Origin: Kuafuiihalomonas sp039024635
GTDB taxonomy: Bacteria; Myxococcota; Kuafuiibacteriia; Kuafuiibacteriales; Kuafuiibacteriaceae
Reading direction: 5' to 3'
Length of the DNA: 64,000 bases
NCBI GenBank assembly: GCA_039024635.1
Contig: JBCCQA010000027.1
Span: 1-64,000 of the forward strand
Shown: positions 16,234-24,693 of the stretch, piece after piece
Numbering within the stretch: position 1 is the stretch's first letter
Layout of the letters: each line of letters starts with the position of its first letter
Position numbers and translations under genes: made by a program
Notes under the pieces: generated by a model
Database searches by the model: none
What the model saw: the letters and a program-made list of their open reading frames with translations, nothing else
What the model was told of the DNA's origin: nothing

Positions 16234-16866
16234 ATGCCGGGGACAAGGGTCCTGCTGGTCGACAACTACGACTCCTTCACCTTCAACCTCGCCCAGGCCC
16301 TCGCCGTGGAGGGGGCCGAGGTCGAGGTCACGGAGAACGACCGTGTCGACCTTGATCGACTTGGTGCGTCGCCACCGGCTGCCGTTGTCCTCTCGCCCGG
16401 CCCCGGAAACCCGTGGACGCCCAGGGACGTGGGGCGCTGCCCCGCCCTGATCGCGCGGTTTGCGGGTCGCTTGCCTATGCTCGGGGTATGTTTGGGCCAC
16501 CAACTCATCGGCCGGGCCTTCGGCGCCCGAGTCGTGCGCGCCGAGCGGATCATGCACGGGAAGACCAGCCGGCTTCATCGCGTGGACCATGGGCTATTCG
16601 AAGGCGTTCCTTCCTCTTTTGAGGCGATGCGCTACCACTCCTGGGCCCTCCGGCAACAAGACTTGCCGGAGGACGTCCGGGCTCTGGCTTGGGCCGAAGA
16701 CGGCTGCCTGATGGCCTTCGGCCACCGGCGGGCGCCCCTCTACGGTCTTCAGTTCCATCCCGAGAGCATCGGGTCGCCCGAGGGCCCTCGAATTCTCGGG
16801 AATTTCCTGCGTATGGCCGAGGAACGCTGCCAGCGAGGAACGGCTGTGCTATCCCATGGACGTTGA
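16234..16866 (+). CDS. Class I glutamine amidotransferase (TrpG/PabA type)
   Basis: A glutaminase subunit of the anthranilate/aminodeoxychorismate synthase type, 210 residues from ATG 16234. It shows VLLVDNYDSFTFNLAQAL at the N-terminus, LSPGPGNPWTP (oxyanion loop), the nucleophile Cys in LGVCLGHQLIGRAFG and the His/Glu pair in GLQFHPESIGSPEG. It supplies ammonia from glutamine to a chorismate-using partner (TrpE or PabB), which is not encoded in the window, so tryptophan and folate roles cannot be separated. Its TGA overlaps the likely TTG start of the Fur-family gene by 4 bp. Confidence 0.9.
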   Translation: MPGTRVLLVDNYDSFTFNLAQALAVEGAEVEVTENDRVDLDRLGASPPAAVVLSPGPGNPWTPRDVGRCPALIARFAGRLPMLGVCLGHQLIGRAFGARVVRAERIMHGKTSRLHRVDHGLFEGVPSSFEAMRYHSWALRQQDLPEDVRALAWAEDGCLMAFGHRRAPLYGLQFHPESIGSPEGPRILGNFLRMAEERCQRGTAVLSHGR

Positions 16867-17342
16867 ACAACGCAGGAGCCAGCCCCTCGGCCGAGCCCTT
16901 GGAGATCCTCCGAGACTACGTGGCGAAGAACGGCCTAAAGTTCACCAGGCAGCGGGAGCTTATCGCGGACGTCTTTTTTCGGGCGGGGGGCCACCTCAAG
17001 GTGGAGGATTTGCTGGAAGAGGTCCGCAAGGAGGACCCACAGGTCAGCCTCGCCACCATCTATCGAACCATGAAACTCCTCACCGAATGTGGGTTAGCCG
17101 AACCCCACCGCTTTGGGGATGGCCACACGCGCTACGAGCCCTCGGACGCTGAAGACGAGCACCACGACCACCTGATTTGTACTGAGTGCGGCCACATCAT
17201 CGAGTTCTTCAACCAGCAGCTCGAGACCTTACAGGAGGCCATCGCCGCGTCCCATGGCTTCGAGGTGCACGACCATCGGATGGAGATGTACGGAACCTGC
17301 AAGAACCCCAAGACCTGCGAGCACAATCGGAACAGAAGCTGA
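16863..17342 (+). CDS. fur: Fur-family ferric uptake regulator
   Basis: A 159-residue metal-responsive repressor. A winged-helix DNA-binding domain (KFTRQRELIADVFF, LATIYRTMKLLTECGLA) is followed by the His-rich metal and dimerisation region (EDEHHDHLICTECGHIIEFF). The CxxC (CTEC) and a C-terminal Cys pair (GTCKNPKTCEH) form the structural zinc site. There is no ATG: the TTG at 16863 overlaps the preceding stop as TTGA and gives the expected length, and another TTG at 16899 is possible. Motifs fit Fur best, although Zur or PerR specificity cannot be excluded. Pairing with an amidotransferase gene is unusual. Confidence 0.9.
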   Translation: MNNAGASPSAEPLEILRDYVAKNGLKFTRQRELIADVFFRAGGHLKVEDLLEEVRKEDPQVSLATIYRTMKLLTECGLAEPHRFGDGHTRYEPSDAEDEHHDHLICTECGHIIEFFNQQLETLQEAIAASHGFEVHDHRMEMYGTCKNPKTCEHNRNRS

Positions 17343-17354
17343 CGTGCGGGAGCC

Positions 17355-19478
17355 CTAATCCTCCGTCAGTTCGGCGTAGGCCTCGTACAGCTCCTGGATG
17401 TGCCGGACATAAGCGACCGGTTGTCCACCTCGGCAATAGCCGTGGCGCGCTCTTCGAGCGTACTCGGGCTGAGCCAAGAGGAGCATGGCCTCCTCGACGT
17501 TCCCGAACCAGACGTTCGGGTCCTTGCCCAACTCTGCGGCCAAGCGCTGGGCGTCGTAGACGTGTCCGAGCCCCGCGTTGTAGGCGGCCATCGCCAGGCG
17601 AACCCGCTCCTCTAGGGGAACCTCAGGATCGAAACGGCCTATCAGTCGATCCATGTACTTGACGCCGGCATGGATACCTTCGTCGGGCCTCTCCAGCCGA
17701 GTGAAGCCGAGTGACCGTCCGGTCCTCGGCATGACCTGAAAGAGCCCGAGCGCGCCGACCCAGCTCTTGGCCTTGGGATCGAAGCCGCTCTCGACGTAGG
17801 CTTGCGCCGCCATCAGGCGCCAGTCCAACTCGTAGCGTCGGGCGTACTTCTTGATGAGCTCGTCGTACGGGGAGAGCGTTCCCGTCTTTCCCGTCCTCGC
17901 CTTCTTGGCCTTGGCGAAGCGCCGCTGGTCCTCGAAGTAGCGCTTCTTCGCGATGTTGTAGTTCAGGCCTCGGTACACGCGCTCTACGAAGCCATCCAGG
18001 GCACGCCCCAGGGCCTCGTCAGCGGGTCGAGAGGCAAAGGCGATCGGCAGCTCTTTTCCTTCTTCATCCTCTTGCACTTCGAGGAGCACGGGCAGCGGGA
18101 AGGCTTCGACCACTGCAGTGCCGAAGGCTGCCTCGACCTGGAGCAAGTGGCGATCCATGACCGTCAGGTCGAAACGCCCCGCCGCGACCGCGTCGGCGAT
18201 GGCTTCGGTCTCCATTTCTTCGTTCACCTCAGCGATTTCGAAGTTGGCGCCCTGGGATTGGAGGGCTTGCAGAGTCTCGAAGTAGGAAGAGGAAGCGCGA
18301 ACGTGCAGGGTCCGATCCGCCAGCTCTTCCAAATTCCGGGGCAGCTTCGCGCCCCTCTGGCCCACCACCAGCTCGCGCGTGAAGAGGTAGGGCTCGCTGA
18401 AGCGAACCCTCGCCCGTCGCTCCGGCGTAGCGGTCAGGGTCGCAGCCACTAGGTCGGCTCGCCCCTCCAGCAGCCACGGGATCAGGTCGTCTCGAGAGGG
18501 CGCAATCACCATCTGCAGCCTCAGGTCCAGGTCGTCAGCCAGCATCTGAGCCAGTCGGTGGTCGAAGCCGAAGGGCCGGCCACGATGGAGGAAATAGGAT
18601 ATGGGATTGTTTCGGGTCAGGACCCGCAGCACGCCGCGCTCTTGAATCGCTGGCAGGTCCTCTCGATAACTCGCCCGAGCGTGGTGGGTGAGGGCGCGCT
18701 CGAGGACGAAGCGATTGACCGCCGCCTGAAGCTCGGGCGTGTCTTTGCGCAGGGCCCAGGCCAGCTGACGCCCTTCCGCCACCGGCAGGATGGCCTGTAG
18801 TCCGGGCCGATAGCCCTGGACGGCCTCCAGAATGTGCTCATCGGCGACGGTGAAGGGAATCCGACCTCGGGCCACGGCCTCCAAGAGGTCCGGCGTCGTC
18901 TGGCTTTCGTCGGCAGCGACGAAGGGCACCGCTTGGGCCTTTAGGGACTCGGCATAGGAGGAGGAGGCGCGAACGTGGACCTCGCCCGGCTTCAGATCGT
19001 CGAGCCCTTCGATGGGCTTCTTCAGGTCAGTGGGCCCGACAAGCATCTCCCGCACCGCTTGGCCTGCTCGGGCGAAGACCACCTGCTCAGCTCGGGTTTC
19101 GGTCACCGTGAGCTGGGCGGCGATGAGGTCTCCCCTGCCCTCGTTCAAAGCTGAAATGAGTGCGTCCTGGGCGTCGACCTCTACGACCACCGGCTCCAAC
19201 TCCAGCTTTCGCGCGAAGGCCCGAGCCATGGATTCGTCTTGGAGAACGGGGTTGCCGCTTCGGGGCAGGAGAGAAGGTGCGCGTCCGTACACCAGTATCC
19301 GCAGGGAGCCTCGGGCCCGGATCATAGGGAGGTCGCCTAGTTGAGGGGCCAGGCTTTGCTCCTCGACTCTCGGTGTGAGGACCCCCGCGTCAGCTCGTGC
19401 TTGGGCGCCCTCTTGGCCGTCCGCTCGCGGGCACGCGAGCAGGATGAGGAGCGCGAGCGGTACCGGAGGTCTCGCCAT
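17355..19478 (-). CDS. MltF-like lytic transglycosylase with two solute-binding domains
   Basis: A 707-residue exported protein (signal peptide about residues 1-21, ending RADG). Two consecutive family-3 solute-binding domains follow, at about residues 55-270 (beginning RGSLRILVYGRAP) and 285-520 (beginning RGVLRVLTRNNP). The second contains the usual DFxxAxxLxxxL-like and FSEPYL segments. A C-terminal SLT goose-lysozyme-type transglycosylase domain covers about 545-690. The catalytic Glu is in QAYVESGFDPKAKS (about residue 564), with GALGLFQVMPRTG and AMAAYNAGLGHV further on. MltF normally has one solute-binding module; here it is duplicated. The enzyme would cleave glycan strands in the periplasm, with the binding modules sensing muropeptides or amino acids (inference). 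Confidence 0.9.
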   Translation of the reverse strand: MARPPVPLALLILLACPRADGQEGAQARADAGVLTPRVEEQSLAPQLGDLPMIRARGSLRILVYGRAPSLLPRSGNPVLQDESMARAFARKLELEPVVVEVDAQDALISALNEGRGDLIAAQLTVTETRAEQVVFARAGQAVREMLVGPTDLKKPIEGLDDLKPGEVHVRASSSYAESLKAQAVPFVAADESQTTPDLLEAVARGRIPFTVADEHILEAVQGYRPGLQAILPVAEGRQLAWALRKDTPELQAAVNRFVLERALTHHARASYREDLPAIQERGVLRVLTRNNPISYFLHRGRPFGFDHRLAQMLADDLDLRLQMVIAPSRDDLIPWLLEGRADLVAATLTATPERRARVRFSEPYLFTRELVVGQRGAKLPRNLEELADRTLHVRASSSYFETLQALQSQGANFEIAEVNEEMETEAIADAVAAGRFDLTVMDRHLLQVEAAFGTAVVEAFPLPVLLEVQEDEEGKELPIAFASRPADEALGRALDGFVERVYRGLNYNIAKKRYFEDQRRFAKAKKARTGKTGTLSPYDELIKKYARRYELDWRLMAAQAYVESGFDPKAKSWVGALGLFQVMPRTGRSLGFTRLERPDEGIHAGVKYMDRLIGRFDPEVPLEERVRLAMAAYNAGLGHVYDAQRLAAELGKDPNVWFGNVEEAMLLLAQPEYARRARHGYCRGGQPVAYVRHIQELYEAYAELTED

Positions 19479-19535
19479 GCCCGCACGCTGCGGGAAAGCG
19501 CTGAGGAGCCTCAAGGTCCCACTCTGGGGACAACC

Positions 19536-19600
19536 CGAATTCCGAGCAATAATTCGCAGGCTTGTGCCGCCGAAAGTAGCGTGTCGCAGGGCGACGCTAC
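19536..19600. promoter_or_regulatory. Inverted repeats in a divergent intergenic region
   Basis: The 144-bp divergent region between the MltF-like gene and the next gene holds two dyads. CGAATT (19536-19541) and AATTCG (19551-19556) are separated by 9 bp. GTAGC(GT)GTCGC (19576-19587) pairs with GCGACGCTAC (19591-19600) across AGG, with a 2-nt bulge. Either could be an operator or leader hairpin. No clear -35/-10 pair was found. Confidence 0.4.
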
Positions 19601-19622
19601 GCCTTCGTGCTACGCCCCGAGC

Positions 19623-20471
19623 ATGCGCTTGATGAGTGCCGCCGCCTTCCTGCTGATCGCGGGAGGCAGCATCGCTTGGATGCCCTGGCCCGGCCATCCC
19701 TGGCCCAAGAAGACCAAAGCCGAAAAACCGGCTCCGGTCGCCTCTGCGCCGACGGCCGTCCCCGAGGCCAAGCTTCAGCTCTCCGGGCTGTGGGAACGCA
19801 CCGACCTGCCGGAGAAGGACGACGTCCGCTTCTACTTCTTCCATCCGAGCGGCATCGGACTCTACCGCTTCGGCAAGCTGGGCCTAAACCACACCCACAT
19901 GTTCCGCTACGTCCAGGCGGGCTCGAAGCTGGCCATCGTCTTCTCCCGGAGCGGTGAGCACCATGAGATGACCGTCAGCCAGCGGCGCAGGGGTGACGCG
20001 AGCTTCATCACCCTCAGCGACGACCCTCGGGAAGGCGGCAAAGCGATGAGCTACCGCCGACGCCCGATGCCCAACGCGCAGGACCTCGATTTCGACGCCG
20101 CGCCCACTGGGTTCGACCGCATGTGGATCCACACGCTGCGTTCCCAGAAGGGCGCCGATGCCTTCGCCATGTACCAGTTTCAGAAGCCCGACGCTTCGGG
20201 CCGAGGAAACGGCTGGTTTCATCACGGCGACTACGACGAATGGACGACCGAGAGCTTGAACTACGTGAAGCGCGGTCAGACCCTGGAGCTCAACTTCGAG
20301 CTCATGAGGCAGCGCACCCAGACCCGCTTCGAGCTCAGCCGAAGCGCCGACGGCCGCCTCTTGCGTCTTGAGCGTGATCCCAGGGGGTTCTGGCAGCAGC
20401 GCCGCTTTCTCGATCAGGGGCCGAGCTTCGCCATGGCCCACTCCATGCTGATGGACGTTGGTCTGCACTGA
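19623..20471 (+). CDS. Exported protein of unknown function
   Basis: A 282-residue protein from ATG 19623 with a hydrophobic N-terminus (SAAAFLLIAGGSIAW) followed by a Lys/Pro/Ala linker, so it is exported or anchored. The body looks beta-rich: GLWERTDLPEKDDVRFYFFH, IGLYRFGKLGLNHTHMFRYV and MYQFQKPDASGRGNGWFHHG. It has several aromatic and His residues but no Cys. The fold may be lipocalin-like or of a domain-of-unknown-function type; no family was recognised. It is convergent with ppa, 24 bp away. Confidence 0.7.
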   Translation: MRLMSAAAFLLIAGGSIAWMPWPGHPWPKKTKAEKPAPVASAPTAVPEAKLQLSGLWERTDLPEKDDVRFYFFHPSGIGLYRFGKLGLNHTHMFRYVQAGSKLAIVFSRSGEHHEMTVSQRRRGDASFITLSDDPREGGKAMSYRRRPMPNAQDLDFDAAPTGFDRMWIHTLRSQKGADAFAMYQFQKPDASGRGNGWFHHGDYDEWTTESLNYVKRGQTLELNFELMRQRTQTRFELSRSADGRLLRLERDPRGFWQQRRFLDQGPSFAMAHSMLMDVGLH

Positions 20472-20475
20472 CTTC

Positions 20476-20494
20476 GGTCGAGCAGAGCTCGAGC
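20476..20494. terminator. Possible bidirectional terminator hairpin between convergent genes
   Basis: TCGAGC (20478-20483), AGA, GCTCGA (20487-20492) form a 6-bp stem with a 3-nt loop, extendable to GG/CC with one bulged base. It lies in the 24-bp gap between two stop codons of convergent genes. There is no U-tract, so intrinsic termination would be weak. Confidence 0.35.
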
Positions 20495-20495
20495 C

Positions 20496-21161
20496 TCAGT
20501 CGAGGTCCGCCTTGACGGCCGACAGGTGGGCCTCACCGAAACGCTCGTTGTAATCTGCCTCGCTCGCCTTGACGACGGCGCGGGCTTCGGCCCGGTCGTA
20601 GACCTCCACGATTTCGACCGAACGATTCGTATCGTTGGGTCCGGTCTTATAGGTGAGAAAGTAGTGCTGCAGTCGGTCGACGAGGATCTTGGGCAACGCG
20701 TGCAGTTCGTTGATTTCGCCGTAGACGAAATCGCCTTCCAGTACTGCGACGATCTTATCGTCCGCCTCCCCACCATCGATCATTCGAAAGCCACCGATGG
20801 GCTTGGACTCCAGCAGGATGTCCCCATGGATGACCTGCTTTTCCGTGAGCACGAGGATGTCCAAGGGGTCTTGGTCGCCGACGACTTCGTCTTTCCAGCG
20901 ACAGCGAGCCGCGACCCGGGTGTCGCACAGGGTTCCGGGGACGAAGCCATACAGGGCTGGACAGACGTTGGAGTACTTCTGGGGCCGATCGAGCCAAAGG
21001 TAGCCGCTGGTCTTGTCGATTTCGAACTTCACGGTGTCGCTGGGCGTCATCTCGATGAAGGTGGTGACGACGTCGGGCGCTCGCCGCCCAATCGGCACGC
21101 CGTGCCAGGGATGGGCCTTGAAGCTTCGTACCAGGGGCGGGTTCACCCCCCTAGAGAACAC
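20496..21161 (-). CDS. ppa: Inorganic pyrophosphatase
   Basis: Family I soluble inorganic pyrophosphatase, hydrolysing PPi released by biosynthesis. The diagnostic metal-binding signature is DQDPLDILVL, preceded by VKFEIDKTSGYLWLDRP, YSNVCPALYGFVPGT and followed by KPIGGFRMIDGGEADDKIVAV. At 221 residues it is longer than the typical bacterial enzyme (about 175) because of an N-terminal extension, a short insertion before the signature and a longer C-terminus. The start is GTG 21161 by default; an in-frame GTG at 21146 is possible. It is downstream of a Ser/Thr kinase gene on the same strand, 34 bp away. Confidence 0.93.
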   Translation of the reverse strand: MFSRGVNPPLVRSFKAHPWHGVPIGRRAPDVVTTFIEMTPSDTVKFEIDKTSGYLWLDRPQKYSNVCPALYGFVPGTLCDTRVAARCRWKDEVVGDQDPLDILVLTEKQVIHGDILLESKPIGGFRMIDGGEADDKIVAVLEGDFVYGEINELHALPKILVDRLQHYFLTYKTGPNDTNRSVEIVEVYDRAEARAVVKASEADYNERFGEAHLSAVKADLD

Positions 21162-21195
21162 ACGCCGGGATCATCGGGCAAAGCCGAACGCCGAT

Positions 21196-22173
21196 TCAGG
21201 CGGCTGCGCCTTTTCTCCGCACCACCGTAGGCGGCACCAGGGCCTCCGTAGGCGCTCCGACCGCGAGTTCGGCAAAGCCGAGACTCGCCGTCACGCCGGA
21301 CTCCAAGACCCCCAGCCCTTCGCACCGTCCGAGGGCGCGGTGATCGCAAGCCAAGAGAGCCGCCCCCATCGCTTCCGCCGAAGGCCAGCGCTGACTGGGC
21401 TGGGAGGCCAGGCCGCGGTCGACGACTTCGACGAGGTCGGCGGGAAGGTCGGGTCGTAATGCGGCCAATCGAAGGCGCACGCCCATCTCGTGCGCTCGAG
21501 TCAGCTCATCGAGGGAGACCACGTCGATGGGCGGAACGCCCGCCAAGCCGCGAAACAGCACCGAAGCTGCCGAGTAGACGTCCATTCTCGGGTCGGCCCC
21601 TTCGCCTCTCGCCTGCTCCGGTCCCATGGTTTCCAGCGTTCCGACGATCAGATCCTCCTCTTCGTGATCCGAAACTTCGGTCGCGATTCCGAAGTCGAGG
21701 AGCTTCACCTCGAAAGAAGCCGTCGGCGAGCGCGCCAGGTAGATGTTCGAAGGCTTCACGTCTCGATGAACGATGCCGGCCGCGTGGCAGGCGCTCAGTG
21801 CATCGAGGACCCGAACCATCACCCGGACCAGTTCGCGGGGGCGAAGCCGACGGGCTCGGAAGCTGTGCTCCAAATCCTGGCCCTCCAGGTACTCCAACAC
21901 CAGGTATAGGCTAGCGTCTGAAGCACGGCCGGCATCCAGGACGTCGGCCACCCCGGGGTGGCGAACCCGAGCTTGGAGCTGGACCTCTTTGAAAAAGCGG
22001 CGTTCAACCTGGGCGTCCCCGCCGACGGGGATGGAGATGCGTTTGACCGCCACTGGGCGATGGGTAGTCAGGTGCCGCGCCTTCCAGACCTCGGCCATTC
22101 CACCCGTACCGAGGCGTCGGGTCAGCTCGTACTTGCCGGCCAGAGGGCGGCGAAGGCTCCGGGTCGTCCCCAC
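21196..22173 (-). CDS. Ser/Thr protein kinase (Hanks type)
   Basis: A 325-residue eukaryotic-like kinase with a single complete domain: the glycine-rich loop LGTGGMAEVWKA (about residue 21), the ATP-anchoring Lys in PVAVKRI, the catalytic loop HRDVKPSN (about 136), LLDFGIATEV and, in place of APE, GPEQARGEGADP. The last 40 residues are a short non-membrane tail, so this is a cytoplasmic kinase without PASTA or TM segments. Start GTG 22173. It is divergent from the class A PBP operon (84 bp) and followed by ppa. Targets are not evident; envelope synthesis control is a reasonable inference from position. Confidence 0.92.
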   Translation of the reverse strand: MGTTRSLRRPLAGKYELTRRLGTGGMAEVWKARHLTTHRPVAVKRISIPVGGDAQVERRFFKEVQLQARVRHPGVADVLDAGRASDASLYLVLEYLEGQDLEHSFRARRLRPRELVRVMVRVLDALSACHAAGIVHRDVKPSNIYLARSPTASFEVKLLDFGIATEVSDHEEEDLIVGTLETMGPEQARGEGADPRMDVYSAASVLFRGLAGVPPIDVVSLDELTRAHEMGVRLRLAALRPDLPADLVEVVDRGLASQPSQRWPSAEAMGAALLACDHRALGRCEGLGVLESGVTASLGFAELAVGAPTEALVPPTVVRRKGAAA

Positions 22174-22257
22174 GCTGCCTACATCGACACTCCAACTCCG
22201 ACCTTGAGCTCAACTCGACGGATTGCCGCCCATGGTCTCGGGTGTTGAATATCCGTC

Positions 22258-24693
22258 ATGGACCCCTCCGATCCGGAAGCGGACACCCGGGAGATGGTGC
22301 GTTGGCGGCGGCTGGTACCTTTGTATGCCCTGGGAACCCTCGGGCTCCTTGGGCTCTTGGGCACCCTCGGACTGCTCTTCGTCATCAATCGAGAACTCCC
22401 GAGCCTCAACAGCCTCGCCGACTACGACCCGCCTCAGGCGACCGTGGTCTACGGTGACGACGGCAGCCCGCTCGCCCGCTTCGCCACCGAGCGGCGTACC
22501 GTCGTGCCCTTCGATGTGGTTCCGCAGGTGATGGTGGACGCAGTCGTGGCGGCCGAAGACGCTGACTTCTTCGATCACAAAGGCGTCGATTACATCGGGA
22601 TCCTCCGGTGCCTCCTAAAGAACGCTCTCGCCGGTCGAAAGGCCTGCGGGGGTTCAACCATCACCCAGCAGACGGTCAAGACCTTCCTCCTGAGCCCCGA
22701 GAAGACCTACACCCGAAAGCTGAAGGAGCTCGTTCTGGCCAAACGCCTGGAAGAGGCTCTGAGCAAGCAAGACATCCTCTTCCTCTACCTCAATCAGATC
22801 TACTTCGGTCATGGCGCCTACGGGATTCAAGAGGCGGCGAGGGTGTACTTCGGGATCGACGTGGAGTCTTTGCAGCTCGAGCAAGCAGCCTTGCTGGCAG
22901 GCTTGCCCAAGTCCCCATCGCGGCTCGATCCCTATGCCCACGCCGAGAGAGCACGTGAGCGACGAAGCTACGTCCTGGGACGCATGGAGGCCTTGGGGAT
23001 GATCGACGAAGTTCGTCGGAAGAAGGCCGAAGCCGCCCCTCTTGCTCTGGACGGGGGCGCAGCCGACGAGGGCCTGAACAGCAGCAGCCACTACGCCGCC
23101 CACGTGCGGAGTCTGCTCGACGCACGCTTCGGCGCTGAGGCCCTAACGAAGGGCCTCAGCGTTCAGGTTGGTGCCCGTGGTGATTGGCAGGCTGCGGCCG
23201 AGACGGCCTTAGAGAAGGGCCTTCGGGAGCTGGACAAACGACGGGGTTGGCGAGGCCCCCTGGCCCACGTCGAGACGCCGGCGCTTCCGAAGCTCCGCCA
23301 AGCGCTGAAGGCGAGGCTGACCGGTGTGGACTTCAAGGGAGGAGACGTAGCCGTCTGGGATCTGAAGGGGACCATCGACGCGGAGAAGGTCCAACTCCGG
23401 CCCTTGCGCGAGGGGGAGGTCTTCGGCGGCCTCGTCATGGAGGTGGACGCCGAAAGGGCGGTGGTCGACCTCGGCGGGGCAGCGATCGAGCTCCCCTTCC
23501 GGCCTGCCATGACATGGGCCCGACCCTTTCGGGACGGACTGTGGTCCCCACCACCTAGAAAGGCGACCGAGGTTCTTTCGGTGGGAGACGTGGTCGAAGT
23601 CGAGGTCACCGAACTGGGACCATCGGGGCGGGCGCTCGGTCGGCTGGAGCAGACGCCCGAAGCCGAAGGGGCAGTGGTGGTCATCGACCCCGACACCCGA
23701 GAGGTACGGGCTTTGGTCGGAGGCCGCGGCTTGGGAGCCGGGCGCTTCAACCGAGCCACCCAGGCCAAGCGGCAGCCCGGCTCGACCTTCAAGCCCTTCG
23801 TCTACGCGGCAGCCTTCGCCACTCGACGCTTCACTCCAGTTTCGCGCTGCCTCGACGCCCCGCGCGTGTACCGTGATCCTTGGACCGGCCGATCCTGGAA
23901 ACCCGAGAACTACGGGGGGCGCTTCGATGGAGACATCAGCCTCCGTCGTGCCCTCACCTTGTCGAAGAACCTCTGCTCGGTGGAGCTCATCGATCGCGTC
24001 GGTGTGGATCCAGTCATCGCCATGGCCCGGGCTGCGGGCATCGCGAGTCCGCTTCCCAAGAGCCTGACCCTGGCCCTCGGCGCGGGGGAGGTCACGCCCT
24101 TGGAGCTCGTGAATGCGTACGCCACCTTGGCCGACGGGGGCCTGCGCGCCGAGCCGATCTTCATTCGAAGGGTCCTCTCCGCCAATGGCGATCTCCTCTT
24201 CGAAGACCGCGCCGAGCCCGAGCAAGCGCTGCCGCCAGGGGTCGCCTTCCAGGTCACGAGCCTCATGGAGTCGGTGGTCGAAGAAGGTACGGCTCGAGCC
24301 GTTCGCAGCCTCGGCCGACCGGTGGCGGGAAAGACGGGCACGACGAATGAGGCCCGTGATGCCTGGTTTGCCGGCTTCACCCCCGACACCGTGGCCGGGG
24401 TATGGATCGGATTCGACGACAACCGTCCTCTCGGACCCTCGGAGACTGGGGGTCGAGCCGCCATTCCGGTGTGGAGAGCCTTGATGGCGTCCATTACCGC
24501 CGATGAGGAACCACGGAGCTTTCTTCCCCCGGGCGATCTCGTCTTCGCTCGGGTCGAGGTCTCGACCGGGCGCCTGGCCCCGGCCGGCATCGATGCCGAG
24601 ACCCGCCTCGAGGCCTTCCTTCCTGGGACACGGCCCCAGGAGGTGTACGAAGAGGCGGTTCCGGCCGACCGAGGTCTTTGGGAGGACTATTGA
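22258..24693 (+). CDS. Class A penicillin-binding protein (PBP1A type)
   Basis: An 811-residue bifunctional peptidoglycan synthase. It has an N-terminal membrane anchor (about residues 20-45, LGLLGLLGTLGLLFVIN) and a family-51 transglycosylase domain with the catalytic Glu in AAEDADFFDHKGVD (about 98) and the later GGSTITQQTVKTF and EDILFLYLNQIYFG-like motifs. An OB-like insert follows, then the transpeptidase domain with the nucleophile motif GSTFKPF (about 507), SKN (about 568) and KTGTT (about 690). It is the first gene of an overlapping rightward operon; its TGA overlaps the TTG start of the glycosidase gene. A Ser/Thr kinase gene is divergent from it. Confidence 0.95.
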   Translation: MDPSDPEADTREMVRWRRLVPLYALGTLGLLGLLGTLGLLFVINRELPSLNSLADYDPPQATVVYGDDGSPLARFATERRTVVPFDVVPQVMVDAVVAAEDADFFDHKGVDYIGILRCLLKNALAGRKACGGSTITQQTVKTFLLSPEKTYTRKLKELVLAKRLEEALSKQDILFLYLNQIYFGHGAYGIQEAARVYFGIDVESLQLEQAALLAGLPKSPSRLDPYAHAERARERRSYVLGRMEALGMIDEVRRKKAEAAPLALDGGAADEGLNSSSHYAAHVRSLLDARFGAEALTKGLSVQVGARGDWQAAAETALEKGLRELDKRRGWRGPLAHVETPALPKLRQALKARLTGVDFKGGDVAVWDLKGTIDAEKVQLRPLREGEVFGGLVMEVDAERAVVDLGGAAIELPFRPAMTWARPFRDGLWSPPPRKATEVLSVGDVVEVEVTELGPSGRALGRLEQTPEAEGAVVVIDPDTREVRALVGGRGLGAGRFNRATQAKRQPGSTFKPFVYAAAFATRRFTPVSRCLDAPRVYRDPWTGRSWKPENYGGRFDGDISLRRALTLSKNLCSVELIDRVGVDPVIAMARAAGIASPLPKSLTLALGAGEVTPLELVNAYATLADGGLRAEPIFIRRVLSANGDLLFEDRAEPEQALPPGVAFQVTSLMESVVEEGTARAVRSLGRPVAGKTGTTNEARDAWFAGFTPDTVAGVWIGFDDNRPLGPSETGGRAAIPVWRALMASITADEEPRSFLPPGDLVFARVEVSTGRLAPAGIDAETRLEAFLPGTRPQEVYEEAVPADRGLWEDY

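Noticed and set aside
15769..16590. Longer reading of dtd (273 codons)
   Set aside because: The extension is antisense to the amidotransferase; GTG 16209 yields the exact family length.
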